A DNA stretch of 64,000 nucleotides. Source: Lycocorax pyrrhopterus obiensis (taxonomy: Eukaryota > Chordata > Aves > Passeriformes > Paradisaeidae). Below the pieces are notes generated by a model. That model was not told where the DNA came from. It ran no database searches and saw nothing but the letters and a program-made list of their open reading frames with translations. The stretch is taken from the NCBI GenBank assembly GCA_014706295.1, contig JACSVZ010000004.1, positions 12,065,977 through 12,129,976 on the forward strand, read 5' to 3'. Numbering within the stretch: position 1 is the first letter of the stretch; each line of letters opens with the position of its first letter. The position numbers and the translations under genes are program-made. This document shows positions 20,390-34,200 of the stretch, one piece after another.

Positions 20390-22920
20390 GATTCACTGAT
20401 TTGCACAGGCACACTGTAGTCCCACTTTGCTTTGTTCGCCTTTCAGAGCACCAGGGGATGGATACTGAGGCAAAAGCCAAAAAGCAGTGACTGTTTCTAG
20501 TGACAATGCGAGCTATTGTGTGGTAAAAACGGTAAATTACTCATTTTTTGAACTTGCTTTTATTGTTTTAAATAATTGCAAAGCACGGACACCATGTGCT
20601 TTTTGTTGCTGCAAAACTACAGACAAGAACACTAAAATCCAACCTTCTGACAGGGAGAACCTGCCCACCTAAATCACTAATTTCAATGAAACAGGAGGGG
20701 CAGTGTCCAATGCTATGACTTAAGACACAACCTTGCTAATTTCTTACTACCTCTTCTGATTTTGAGTGTATTTCTGAGATCTTTCTTTTTTTTAAAATCA
20801 GTTTCCTCCATAACACTATTGTTTTCTGGATCACAAAATTTTACAGACAAAAAAAGCATTTTAGTTTTTATTATTTTTGAGAATTGTTTGCCTGTTTAGG
20901 ATGACAATGTGTGTTTCTGCTTACCATAATTTTTGAAAATAATGAATTGACTGACAGTTCTTGATGACCTGCACCCCCAAACCAACTTGATTTTATACTG
21001 AATCCTCTTTTCCAGCTTAAAATGGGCTCAGACCTGCCCTGTTGGTCTTGGAAATTTAGGCTCTCCCTGGAACAGCTCTGCCATGCACTGTTTTGCAACA
21101 CAAGCAACACCAGGAAAATAGAAGAAAGGGGGTGAGGGGAAACTGTGCCCATTTCTGCATGAAACAAAAAGAATATAGCAGAGTGCAGAGAAAGCAGGCC
21201 ACAGCTAGAAGTGGTGCATGTACAGCCAGCCAGTCATACAGGTGGCATAAATGCCTGCAGCATCAAACCCTCTGGGTCCCGGAGGCTTTCACTCATTTGG
21301 CATCTAAAGGAGGCACCAGATTACAACTGTTTGCTCTCTTGGAACAGTTCATGCCATGCTGAAGTAGCAGATGGAGGCTGACAGTCAGGTGTGACTTTGG
21401 GATTCCTGCAGCTCAGTCCTGAGGCTGATCAGAATTAGGAAGCACACAAGAACAATCATGTTAATAACCTCCTGTGCAGACAGGATGATGGAACTGTCAT
21501 ACTTCCCTTTAAGGCAGCAGGAAATGGCCCTCTCGTCTCACACGTGCCCTCCTCAAGCATAGAGATCATGGCACAGAGAGCAGAAAAGCGTATTTTAAAC
21601 CAGAAAAGAAAGAAGAGGGGGGCAGGAAAATGTTTTTTTTCAAGGTATATTTAGTATGGGGAGCCTCAGAACCATTTTACTGCACTAACTGCCAGATGAC
21701 ACTTGCTCCTGTACTAGACTGCTCTGCTCAACAGCTGCCCAGATATTCCAGAGGGTCACAAGTTATACCACAGAAAATATTCTCTGTATCTGTATTTGTT
21801 TGTTACTAAAACAAAGCAAAGAACAGGGCAATAGATTTTAAGGAGTTTTGGCCTGTTAATTAACTAGCATTGGAGGAACACATCAGCCTGATGTTCATAA
21901 GCACTGACTAGAGAAAAGTTTCATTGTGTTTTATTTTGTTCACAAGCATTTAGTTAAGGCAAAATTTTAATGTTCAGCCATAGAAAAATATTCTTTCTAC
22001 TGTGGTCTTTTAACTACAATGAATATAATAATGTCCCATATAATACAGGGTAAGAAATATTTCAGTCACTGAAATGGTCTTCACCATCCTTGTTCTGAAG
22101 AAACTTAAAAATTACAGTCAATAATTATGTTCTCACGTATAAAAACCCCTTCCACCCTTGGAGAGATATTCATCACCTTGTAGAGATATGATTAAAGTCC
22201 CCATTTGAATACTTTAAAACTTTCATTACATGAAAAGCTTTCATTACACAGCCCCTAAAAGAACCTAAATTATGATCCTTTTTTGAGTCTATTTTTTCAC
22301 ATGGATCAATTTCCAACTGGTGGACACCAATATTCATTCCAATCTTCTACTCATTTAAGTTCTTAAACATTCCTAATGTATTTTCAATGCAGCAATGAAA
22401 CGAATCAAATAAATACTAAGAAGGAAATATGTGAGATTATTGTTGCAACTTGAAGTTTTTTTTTGATAACAGATTCCATATTTCCTGTGTTTTCACCAGA
22501 AAACCAGTAACCACTCTTCTCTACAAAGAAGTTTAAAAATTTAATCTTTTAATTTTATGCTAAAATTCTGTGATTCATCTCCACAGAGTAGCTGTCTCAT
22601 TCCTATCAGCTCACCCAAAACACTGAACTAACTTCTACTGCATGAATTATCATAAATCCTACAGCAATTGTTACTCTTATTACTGTTACCTTACCAATTC
22701 TTGCATTTTCTCCTGCACAAGACCAACACTGACACAACATCACGAGTTCAGCAGTGACCACCAAGATGGTGGCAGGGAAAGGAGAATGTAACATTAGCAA
22801 AAAGTGCCAGACAACTGGGTTTGTTCAGCCTTTAGGAAGGCAATAGAAGGGAAACTATCTGCTGGTCAGAGCTACCTAACACAAGAGTGCCAAGAAGATA
22901 GAGCCTAACTTTTCTCAGAG

Positions 22921-24149
22921 GTTTCAGCTGGGCTGGAGTTCATTTTACTCCTAATAGCTGTTACAGTGCTGTGTATTGTATTTAGGATGAGAATAATGCT
23001 GATAACACAGAAATGTTTTGGCTGTTGCTTAGTAATGCCTACCCTAACTCAAGTTTTCAGTATTCCCCTGCTCTGCCAGTGAGGAGCTGCACAAGAAGCC
23101 AGGAGGGAGCTGTGAAAGATTGGAAAGGTTGATGTCTCAAGACATTTTGGAGTGCATGCGTGCGGGGCAAGGGCAGGCTGGGCCTTGCCCTGGCAGTGCA
23201 CCCCTAGAGCCAGTATCCCAGCCTGGCAGAGCTGCCAATCATTGTCACACTGGAAAAAACGCCCCACACCCCACCCCTGGAGACCCTAACCAAGCTCCTG
23301 AGTGGCCAAACAACCAGAAGTCCCACCTGGGGGAAGGGCCCAGGAAGGCCAAGAGGTATTTAAGGCCAAACACAAGATGAGTCCATGTCTTGACCCTACC
23401 TCCTCCTGGAGTTTCTATCAGCTGAACATCATTGGAACCAAGGAGTTGGTAGCTCTATGGGTCCTTTTCTATATATCTTCTGTCCTTCTCTTTCTTCTTC
23501 TTCTTCTTCTAATTCCCTCTTTTTGAGTAACTTAAAATCAAACGGGCTTAGAGTTTGTGAAGTTGAATGGGCTAAGTCAGTGCTTTGAGAAGTGTTTTGT
23601 GTTGACTGAATGCTGCTCTACACCTTTTGCCAAAGCTCTCTGATTTTCTAAAACTGCCAGTAATATCTATTTTGTTGTTTTGACCTCTTGAGATGATCTT
23701 GTCTGTATTTCTCCCATGTGTCTAACTCAAGAGTGCATGAACAACCACAAGCACTGTTAAAAGCCTCATTGAGAGAGTTTTTTGGGGCCTTGCAGGAGCA
23801 CAGCTGGAACAGCTGACCTGAATGGGCCAAAGGGATACTGCTTACCATGGAATATCATGCCTGGTATAAAAACTGGGGCAGGTTGGCCAGGAGCCATGGA
23901 TGGCTGCTTGGGAATGTGCTGGGCATTGCTCAGAGGGTGGTGCATCACTTGTACTTCTTGGGGTTTATTCCCCCCTTTCGTTATCTCCCTTTTCATTACT
24001 ATTGTTATTGTTCTTATTTCAATTAATAAACTGTTCTCATCTCACCCCATGGGTGTTACATTTTTCCATTTCTCCCCACCCCATGGGGGCAGGGGTGCTG
24101 AGTGAGCAGCTGTGTGGTACTTGGTGCCAGCTGGGGTTAACCCACGACA
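22921..24149 (+). mobile_element. Outer LTR inserted in CR1, itself interrupted
   Basis: The element begins near GTTTCAGCTGGGC and ends GTTAACCCACGACA. A CAGAG pentamer occurs at both borders (22916-22920 and 24148-24152), consistent with a target duplication, although it overlaps the terminal CA of the LTR. It has a TATA box TATAAAA at 23875-23881 and a poly(A) signal AATAAA at 24025-24030, so it is plus-oriented. Removal of the inner insert leaves about 540 bp. It resembles a common songbird LTR as I remember it. The 5' terminus does not show the expected TG, so the start is approximate. Confidence 0.75.
23111..23794 (+). mobile_element. Inner solo LTR (684 bp) with 5-bp target duplication
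   Basis: The element begins TGTGAAAGATTGG and ends GGCCTTGCA. It is flanked on both sides by GGAGC (23106-23110 and 23795-23799), a perfect 5-bp duplication of the outer LTR. It contains a TTC trinucleotide run at 23491-23510 and a TATTTAAGG box near 23356 that favours plus orientation. Five-base duplications suit an ERVL-like origin. No internal coding sequence is present. Confidence 0.82.
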
Positions 24150-27100
24150 GAGGCACACAGAGAGGCACTGGGCATGAGCTGCAACGTGGGAAGTTCCTAC
24201 TAGGTGTGATTTCTTTTTCCTCCATGAGGATGGGGAAACCCTGGAACAGGGGCCCAGAGAGGCTGTAGGATCTCCATCTCTGAAGGTTATTCAAGATTTC
24301 ACTGATAAAAGCCCAGAGCAACCAGATCTATTTCTTTTCTGCTTGGAGCATGAGGCTGTACTGGAGACCTCCAGAGGTCCTCCCTGCCAGCCTAAATTTT
24401 CTTCTGGATCTGTGTCACACTGACTTGGAAAAGCCCAAGTGCTTAGGTCACTAAGCACAACATAACTTGCTCAAGCACTTGGCACTGCTGGAGTCTCTAT
24501 GATATGCCCAGCTATTCACATGTAGCTGTACAATCACTCTCACTGGTATTTGGAAACCTGCAGTTGTTTCTCAATGCTCTACATTATAATGTACATTTTA
24601 CAGCTATCCTCTTCTTCATTTGCCTGTCAGTGTCAGGTTTATCAGCGTATCACAGATTCTGTATGGTGGGGATATTGAATTCACTTCTGTACAAATATTG
24701 TAAAGAAATGGAGGATTCATCAGGACTAGAAAATGAAATGAGAGTTATTTTCCTCATCTTCTAACTTTACTTGGAAACGCTGCCTGTAGCTTGGCAGAGC
24801 TGGCTCACATAGGCTTCTTTCCTCTGCAGGTACCAAGTTTCATCTCTGGCCAGACAAACCAGCTGACTTCAGGGACTTGTCAACTCAGCTGGACAAAGGA
24901 GTTTTGGACATGAAAGAAAACAAATTCTGTGCTGGAAGTAAGGCTTAAATAACTACAATACTCAATAGTAATCAGCTAGGACTTGACAAACTGGGTTAAG
25001 CTTGCTAGTGCTTCTGTAATAGATCAATTAACTAATGGACACAAAACCCCAAAGGCGTGTCATTGTCCCCTAATCAAACAGTAAAAGGTAAAACTGACTG
25101 AGCTTGCATGGCATTAATTTCCTCTAGTTGTTTCCCAAGACCAACAACTTTAAGATTAATAACTGATAATAGATCCCACACAGGTCAAAGCACAGTAAGT
25201 CTCCCAAAAAGTGTGGTTTAAATCCTTTTTCAGCCATCCCATGACCTTCCCCCACTGAATGGCACCATAGTTAGCACAGAAAACAAGTGTCCCAAATGCC
25301 AGTTCATTTGAACACTCTTCCACATGGAAAAATGCACTGCTGGGCAGAGAGGCTCAAGTAACAGCAAGTCTGTGAGTCTGCCACCCTGTGATGGCCTAAA
25401 AGCCTGCTAAGGGTAATTTACTCTGCTTTCTAGTCTTTGCAGATTGCTTGCTAACATCAACCTAGCAAAATACTGTAGAAACACATAAACTGTGTCTACA
25501 AAAGTAACAGGAACTGAATCACAGAGAGTTAAGGCACCACTTTAACACAAAAACCTCACATATGCAATAAGAACAAAAACCCCTAGGACTGGTGAGTAGG
25601 AAAAGCAAGGTCCCTTTTCTTCCATTATTTTGCTAGGAAACTCTTATCTGTACAACCCCTGGCAATAAGCAGGGAACAAGCAGCACAGACTTGCTTTACT
25701 ATCTGCTGTAACAAAATCAGGTACTCAGAAACTACACTGCCTGTGACCAGGCTGCATCTTGCACAACTACTCAATATGCAGAAGATCTCTGCACTGCAGA
25801 ATAAAATTAATCAGAGTCCTACACAATGAAACTGGTTACACTGAAAAGAAGGCATTTACAAAGAAAACAACACACTGAAGAGAGCTTAGGAATATCTGGC
25901 AGCCGAGTGAGATCAAAAGCAAATACTTAGGGCCTTGTAGCCTCACACCAGGGCAACATTGCCACTGCAGATGAACAGAAAACAGTGCTCAGCACCAGAA
26001 TAATATGGCCATTTTAAATTACAGTCTGCTAGGCTGCTCCAAAGAGAATCCCATCACAGGAGACTGAACGTTGTGGCCATATCCATATTTTAGAGAGCCT
26101 ATGAACCAGAAGGCATACAAAGTGCACTCCTTGTGAGAGATCCTTTTGCAGTGCCCTGGTCTCACAAGTCCTCTGGGTGCTCCCAGAGACACCTATCAAG
26201 AAGCGGTTAAGGACAGAGAGGATACTTTTGAATTCAAAGCATCTGCTTCTGAGCCTCACACAGCCCCAGCTGAGCATTAGGAGAGAACACAATTCCTGGT
26301 TTGCCACCTAAGACAGTTTCTACACCCCTCTCTGCAGCAGCCCACTGGATTTCATCAGGGATACTGGTTTATAGTTTCTGCAATTAAGGCTGCTGTTAGA
26401 AAGAGACGGCCCAAGCCAAGCACCTCAAAAGCTATGCCAGAGCTGTTCTCGCAAAGATGTGGCATTTTGATTAACCTAAAAGATGTCATAGACAGGAAAC
26501 TGAGTCCAGACAGTACTGAGGCTCCTTTGCCACCTGAATATTGCTCCATAGCAAATTCAGGGTTGGGAAAAAAATCACAGACAGAGCAGGCAGGTTGCTG
26601 TCCATTGGTATTTCAAAGGTTTAGAAAAGCGTTGAAGAGATGGAAAAACATCTGCTCATCCAGACATGATAGTACTCTTCCTTCCATGTGTTCAATGATA
26701 GGAAACCATCCCATTTTTTCTCCTCCTGATTCAAAAAAACAGGAGCCTCAAAGTCCTGGTTTATAAAAGCAATGAGGTTTTAAAGAAAGCCCCCATACTG
26801 CCTTAAATCATCACAACTACCACGTGTCAGTGTTCCAAGAGTGGCTCTGGGTCATGTAAGGTTTTCTGAGCAAACAGACCATGAAGTTCTATTTCAGGTG
26901 CACACCAAGTAATCCCCAAATCCTAAAGCAGAGTGCAAACTAACAAATGGACCCTCAGACAGGAGGGCAGATTAAAAAACCCAAAGCAAACTAACCCAAA
27001 GCAAAATGTCCTGAATCCATGAAGGTTATAGTGTAAAACCCCCCAGCCATACCTGCTGGAGATGTGTAGGCCTGAGCAGCTGCTGCTACCCACTGATCTG

Positions 27101-28249
27101 CAGGTACTGTACTGCTCACTAATGGAGGCATTGCTTAAGAGGCTGAAACACAGAAAACCCAAGGAAAGCCTTTCTTGCTCTCTGGATATGCAAGTTACTA
27201 ATTCACTTAGCCACACAGATCTTATTTCCATTTACTTTTTAATGTACATGACCCAAAGGCTTGTCTACACAGCAAAACACTGGCAAGTACAACTACACCA
27301 GCAACCTCCTCTGCCGGAAACAACCTGCAGAACGTGTTTTGCCAGTGCAGCTTAGACTTGGTTTCAAAATCCTTGACTGCAAAGTAGAAAATCCCAATAG
27401 GTTAAAATTGTGTGCAAATGGTAAAATCACACACATCTCACTCAAAGATAGTTTTACAGTAGTGACTAAGGTAATGAAATGAGGGCTTGGCACTAAAATA
27501 GTTTTCTGATGGAGAAGCTGTATTCATGCACAAGTTCACTGTGCAGATGTGCCCAAACTATCCCTGAAACAGTTTCTGAATTTGTTACTGGTAAGATTTG
27601 CAACCCTAGCAGTGTTATTCTCCACTAGCTTCTCTAGGAACGACAAGACAATGTAAGCCAAACAGTGCTTCACAAGGACTAAAATAAAAAGCTATCCTGT
27701 GGTGCTCTGATTAGAATTGGCCACATAGAGTAGCACCAGACAGAATGTTCTGAGCCCTGCAAGTCCAGCCTGAACAAGGAAATATTCTACAGCAACTTTG
27801 TGAGACCAAAAGGTTTTGATTTTGACTAACACAGTCCATGGAAGGCAAGAAAGAGACAAAAATGTTGCTAAAATCTTCTTGGGTAAAGGTGCAACAACAG
27901 GACAACTGAGAGCTCCAGCTCATCACCTGCTTGAGCAAGAAATTTCATAAGCTGACTTCTGAATTGTGTTTCACCCAAAGCATAAAAGGGCACCATTGCT
28001 GGTGTTTCACAGACCCAAGACAGTGAACAGATTTGGAAGTTTGGTCAGAAGATGACTTACGATCCCTGCAAGTAACGATGCAAGTTAGAAAGACCTTTGC
28101 CTTTGGGAATCATATTAATAACTAAACACATACAGAAAAAGCACTATACAGCTAGAAAAATCAAATCAAGTATGAGCAGAACAGAATGACTCTGCAGAGC
28201 AGGGGAGAGATACTGAAGTGGCAGTGATCTCACACAGCCAAGCTCAAGC

Positions 28250-28455
28250 ATCTCAGAACCACCTGTGTTGGAAGGGACCTCTTGAGACCATCTAGGCCAC
28301 GCCCCTGTTCAAGCAGAGACAGCTAGAGCATGTTGTCCAGGGTCACATCCAGCTGGGTTTTCAGTACGTCCAAGGACAGAGATACAATAATCTCTCTGGG
28401 TAACCTGTTCCAGCACGTGACCACCCTCACAGCAGAAAACTACAAGTGGTGTTTA
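28250..28455 (-). mobile_element. CR1 LINE 3' fragment
   Basis: The plus strand shows the reverse complement of a CR1 tail: CTGTGTTGGAAGGGACCTC, CCATCTAGGCCACGCCC, then GTAACCTGTTCCAGCACGTG. It is about 200 bp, minus orientation and heavily truncated. Confidence 0.85.
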
Positions 28456-30816
28456 TTAGAAGGTACAGAGACTCTATAGAAGAGTCAGTATCTGATTGGT
28501 TCTCCAGCTGTTCTGTGTGGATTGCTAGTGCAGGAAGGACACTGTGAGGGACCTACCTGCAGCTATGTTCCCTATGTGGCTATCCCACAAACTGTCCAAG
28601 AAAGCCTAACTGTTGGCAACAGCCTGCAGTCCACACCAGCCAGGAGCTACTGCACTCAAAGGTCAGGCTGTACCCAAACCAGGTCTGCAGAATGGGCCAA
28701 TGGCCAACCTTCTCTATCCCAAACTCTGCCAAACTCTAGCAACTTGCAAGACTCTGATCACAAGCTCTGGAGAGAGCAGCAGCTCATTAGTCCTTTAAGG
28801 CTGGTGTGACACCTAAATAGAAAACAATAAAGCTGGACTATTTAAGAGGGACTGCAATTTTCACTTCTACCAGAAAAGTACAGAGGAATTTTAGACAACA
28901 CTGTTCCCCTGATTTTCATCTGGAAATCCATGAACTGACTGTATCACCTATAGTAATACCACCAACTTACTCCACCCATCAACTGTTGGAAAAAGGCAGC
29001 ATCTCCCTTTCTGAAATGTTTCTCACCTCTTTGCAACACTCACGGTGAAAACATACACAATACACGATTCCCCATGCTCTCAACCCAATTTCTTATTTTA
29101 ACTTCATCATTTATTTCAGTAAAGCATTTGGGGATTAACCTTCAACCAAAAAAAGCTAAATTCCTCACAGAACAGCTTGATTTGTAAAAACATGGCTGAA
29201 GTAATGTGTCATTCTTACGTGCAAGATAGCTGATGCACAGCCAATTCTGATTCTTCTGTCTTTTCTGTCCCTTCCCTGAATATTTACTAACTGCTTTGCC
29301 AAGGGGCTTTTCCTAGTTCCACACACCACCACGCCCTCTCCCCAGCTACCAGCATCATGCTATGCACAAATGTGGGTGTTTTTTCAAGCATTTGGTATTG
29401 TCAACAATCTTCCAGAAATAAACACATGTATTAGTCAACACCTTGCACATTTTCTCATGCTAGTCCTGGTTTGGTGATTTCAGGTCATGCTTTTCAAGCA
29501 CTCCTTGCCCTGGATGCAGCACCTATTGGCATTGGCCAGCATGACAGCATTATCTCTTGGTACTCTCAAATCTGTCACTCTACACAGTCGTAACCTCACT
29601 CAATTCAGAGTAGTTTCAAATGTAACAACAAAATCAAAAAATCTCAATCACAGCCTTGCTTGCCTTCACTGCAGTGTTTTCAGACCTCAGACACCTGCTC
29701 TGCTGTTCTCTGAGAGCTTGTGTACCCAAGCCTTTCACAGATCAACAAGAGTCCCTATAATGACCTGGGCTGATTTCTCCTTTACACAGCTCAGCTGCAT
29801 TTATTACAACCCAGAGTATTCAAAAGAGGCCTTATCAGTCCTCCTCTTGGGAGAGCAGAAATGTGGAAAATTATTTGACCTTCAAAAATAATTCACTGGC
29901 TTTTACCTAGAGGCGATCTGTCACAAACATTGCGTAGCTCATTTCACAAGGCCTGCAACAGTCTCACCCTCAAATTCAATCATCTCTCTGGAGATTTTGT
30001 ACAAAGGCAAAGGTATAGACACAAACATGGGGCCACAACACTATCTCTGAAGCATGAGCCCTGGTGATAAAGATATTACTCACTGCTTCAGCAGAAGGCA
30101 TTTTCTCAGCCCAAGAAGGAATCCTGTAGAAAGGAACATCCCTTCAAATGTATATTATACTACAACACATGAACTGTACCTGGCAATAGCTGGCTTTGCC
30201 TTAACAAGGAAATCCGTGCACAACGCCCTTCAGTCAACAGTGGTTCTCAATTCCTCAAAGGCAGATTTGGAAATTCCTTGTTTACATCCCTCCATAGCAA
30301 TCTGTTTAGTAGAAGGCCCCCCCCCGCCTTCAGCCAGGAACAACTGCATCAAGACAGCTCCCTTGCACCCTAATTAAGAATAGGCACATCACTTCACACT
30401 TTGCCTTCAGGACAGTGAGGTACATGAAAAATTATCTAATAGTCAGTTTCCCTATAGTTCCTGTTATCCACTTTTTGCACTCCTCTAATAGCCAACCATT
30501 TTACCTGGAGACTCTGTCATGCTTACGGTGCTCCAGGTCCTCTGGGAGGCAACCTCATTTCTTAAGCCAGATGCTGCTTCCTCTATTCCTTATTTTCTAA
30601 TCAGTATCACTAGATTGCACAGACCAGTGTACCAATAGTTCAGTGTAAGTCTCCTCACTGTCCTTACACCCTGGCAGACAAAACAGTCCCTGTTGTTGGA
30701 TCTCACTTGAGTTGCAGAATGTAACAACTTTCTCAGCTGGATGACTTAAAGTGACATCACATATAGATGGAAGTTGAAGAGAAAACTATAAAAACCACTT
30801 ACAACTTTGGATTCTA

Positions 30817-31257
<441 letters not shown>

Positions 31258-34200
31258 TTAAAAGCAAATGATAATGCCTATTGACTCCATGATGTTCTTG
31301 CCAAAATTCAAGGAAAGACCCTTCAAGGAGATAGCAGAACCACTGTCCAGACCATGGCAGATGAAAACTGTCATTGTCCCCCAACAAATACATCTCTGCA
31401 GTAAAACATAACCATGGTAGTTGAAACTAATCTTTCAAGAAATAAGCTAAATGAAGTTTACATCACATTCAAAGGATTTTAAAAACAGAACAAAACATCC
31501 ACTGGAATCTTTTACAAGATGCTTTACCTGCTCTGGTAGTGAAATTACTTCAGTGCCACATTTCAAAGAACTGCCAACTGCATTACCTCACAACTGGTGT
31601 ACAAGCCACCAGTACAGCTTCATTCACTCTCAGTCTCTTTTTAGTTTGAAACTCAACCAAATTATGCTTTTTGTGTCTCTGAGCAAAATTAAAGACTGTT
31701 TCACAATAGGATTCCACCACTTCAGTTGACATAAACTCAAAGCTAAAGATGTCTAAGTTTCAGCACATTTGATACGTACCTTCTAGAGATAGATTGTCTG
31801 CCTGCCTGTTCTAGAGGAGCCTCCCATTCAGAGAGCAAGTCAGGATCCTCTGCCTTTCCTGGAAGGTGATTCCTTGATCCTCCTTCTGCTGAGACTTGAC
31901 AGCATATGTGCATATAGTTATATATAATCAAGTATAATACAGACTCCTCATGTGTTGCAAGTGTAAATGTCTATGCAAGGAAAATTATTTTATATTTGTT
32001 TCTCTTAGATATATTTAAAGCCTACTGTGCTGCCGAGGAGGAAATTCAGGTTTACAGCAGAGATAGATCTGGGCTCCCTTGGTTTGCTTAGCACTTGTTC
32101 ACTGAACCAAGCTGCAGCCCTTCCCTTCAGCATTTTGTGTTCCCTCTTAACAACTGCCCTGGAAGTCCTGAGTGCTGCTTCTTTCCAACAACAGCAGTAA
32201 CACTTAGAGAGGAAATGAAGTTTTGGTCAGACAGTCAAAGATGGATCTTACACAATGTTTAATGAGGTTTAGATGATACTTTAGTGTCTTCTGTACCACC
32301 AAAGGCCAGTCCTGTGCATCTGTCCAGAACAAAGGGCCCTGCCTACCAAGGGCAGGGTTTTTTCCTCCCAAAGGTGACCCAAATAATTTGGTTTTCTGGC
32401 TCCCAGGTCAAGAAAAACAGTTCCACATGAAGAAGGCAGTTTTCTCCATATTAACAGCCTGACAGCCAGCCTTGTCTCTGAAGCTATTTCTTGACAACCC
32501 TTTGAAAGTTGCTGTCCAGAGCAACCTCTTGTCATTTTTCCTCATGACCTTCCACGGGGCTAAACAGGCACAGTCACACAGTAAACAGCCCAACAACTAG
32601 GTCACCACAGATTATTAATAAGTTATTACAGTGCAGCCCTACTTCCAGTTGGAAATTCACACTAAGTGAGCTGGCTATTAAAAATCTTTCTTTCGAAACA
32701 GTGCTGCATTCAGCATAGCAACAACATGTCAGCTAATACCTCAGGATTCAGTACACAAGGTCTTCTGTTGTCTGATATATTCATGAGAAAGGAAAAGGGA
32801 CAGTAAAAGCTACAGAAGGCAAAAAGGCAAGCTGGGATCTGGAGGGACTTTAAGGAAGATTAAAAAACTCTCCGTCAGAAAATGGGTAAGATAACAAGCA
32901 AAAGTCAACAGTAAAAAATACAACACAGCATAGGTGGGATGGAGAAAAAATATAGGCTACCCAAACATCTCACTGTGTAGATTAATTCAAGAAATAGATC
33001 TGGGGAGAAATATTGCTGAGCCAACACAGACACACATAATGATCCTTTTCCACTCATTTGCCCCATCAAATGCTCTGATGGTCCAACACAGTTGTCAAAA
33101 TGCAAAGGTACTACAATACAAACGGAACAACACAGTGATACGACTAGGATAGGATCTGTAGGAAGGTCCAGTCATGCATGATGCACAGTATTGAACACCT
33201 TGCTCTAGAGGCTCTCACTGAATTAGGAGTCGTCCATTTTAGGAGTGAAAGAATGATCAGGAGTCTGGAAAAACTAAGGACAGGCTAGGACTGCTACCTC
33301 AGAAAAAGCAAAGGAATGTGTGCATCAGAGAAGCGGGTTCAGGAAAAAAAGTACAATATTGAGACTGCACACCTGACAAAACAGCCAAACTGGAGGACAC
33401 ATAAAAGTCTACTGGGAAACAAATGGGAGATAACGCGAGATCAAGATCAGAGCATCTGCTGAATCAGAAAACTGACTTTATACACGCATTCCAGCCAATG
33501 GAATGCTGTCAAAGCTGCCTTTGCTTCCTTGCATCCTTGCTCACACTCTTATGGAAATTATTCTCTGGCATACTTTTCCCAGCACACCAGGTGGTACCAT
33601 CTATTCAACATTACCACTAGCACTGCCATACTTCTTGATTTTTCAGCAACATCCGGAGGCCATCAGGAGCCATTTCCTTTCCTTTGTTCCAGAGCAAGTT
33701 GTTGTAAGTCACGGTCTTGGCTGAGTTCAGGGGCTTATGATATATCCATTGCCTCACAGTCTGGGTGCTCTGTGGGAGTTCACTTTCTAAGGTGAACTCA
33801 GCACAGCCTTCTGTTGGACACAAAGGAGAGATGGGCACATACCACACAAAAAACCCCAAATCAGTAATGAAACTGCAAACACAAAGTCAAGAAAGAGAAT
33901 GAAACATCTAACTAGAATCACTTATGTGGTAATCATGAGTCATTAGCCCATGTTAAGCCTCACTGCCCTGGGAATATTCTCTTCTGGTCCTGTTTCCTAC
34001 CTTCTACCAGCCCATCTACTGTTAAGATTGGGATACAGGCTGACAACACCAGCAGGATTCATTCCACCCAGCTGCACGAGCCCCTTTGTCAGCTGGGTGT
34101 CCAGGTGTCTATTCCAGGCTGTGGAATCAAGTAAACAGTTCATCTGATCAAACAGGGAGGTATCTGGACTTGCACACAGACAACCAGTAGTTACACAGCA

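Larger units (their letters stand above)
22815..24410 (+). mobile_element. CR1 LINE fragment hosting two nested LTRs
   Basis: CR1 sequence in plus orientation lies on both sides of an LTR insertion. The left part (about 22815-22920) reads TTCAGCCTTTAGGAAGG and onward to TTCTCAGAG. The right part (24153-24410) continues with GGCACTGGGCATGAGCTGC, then the 3' untranslated end with GAGACCTCCAGAGGTCCT near 24370. Joined, the two flanks read as one CR1 sentence. The borders at the outer ends are approximate. Confidence 0.75.
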
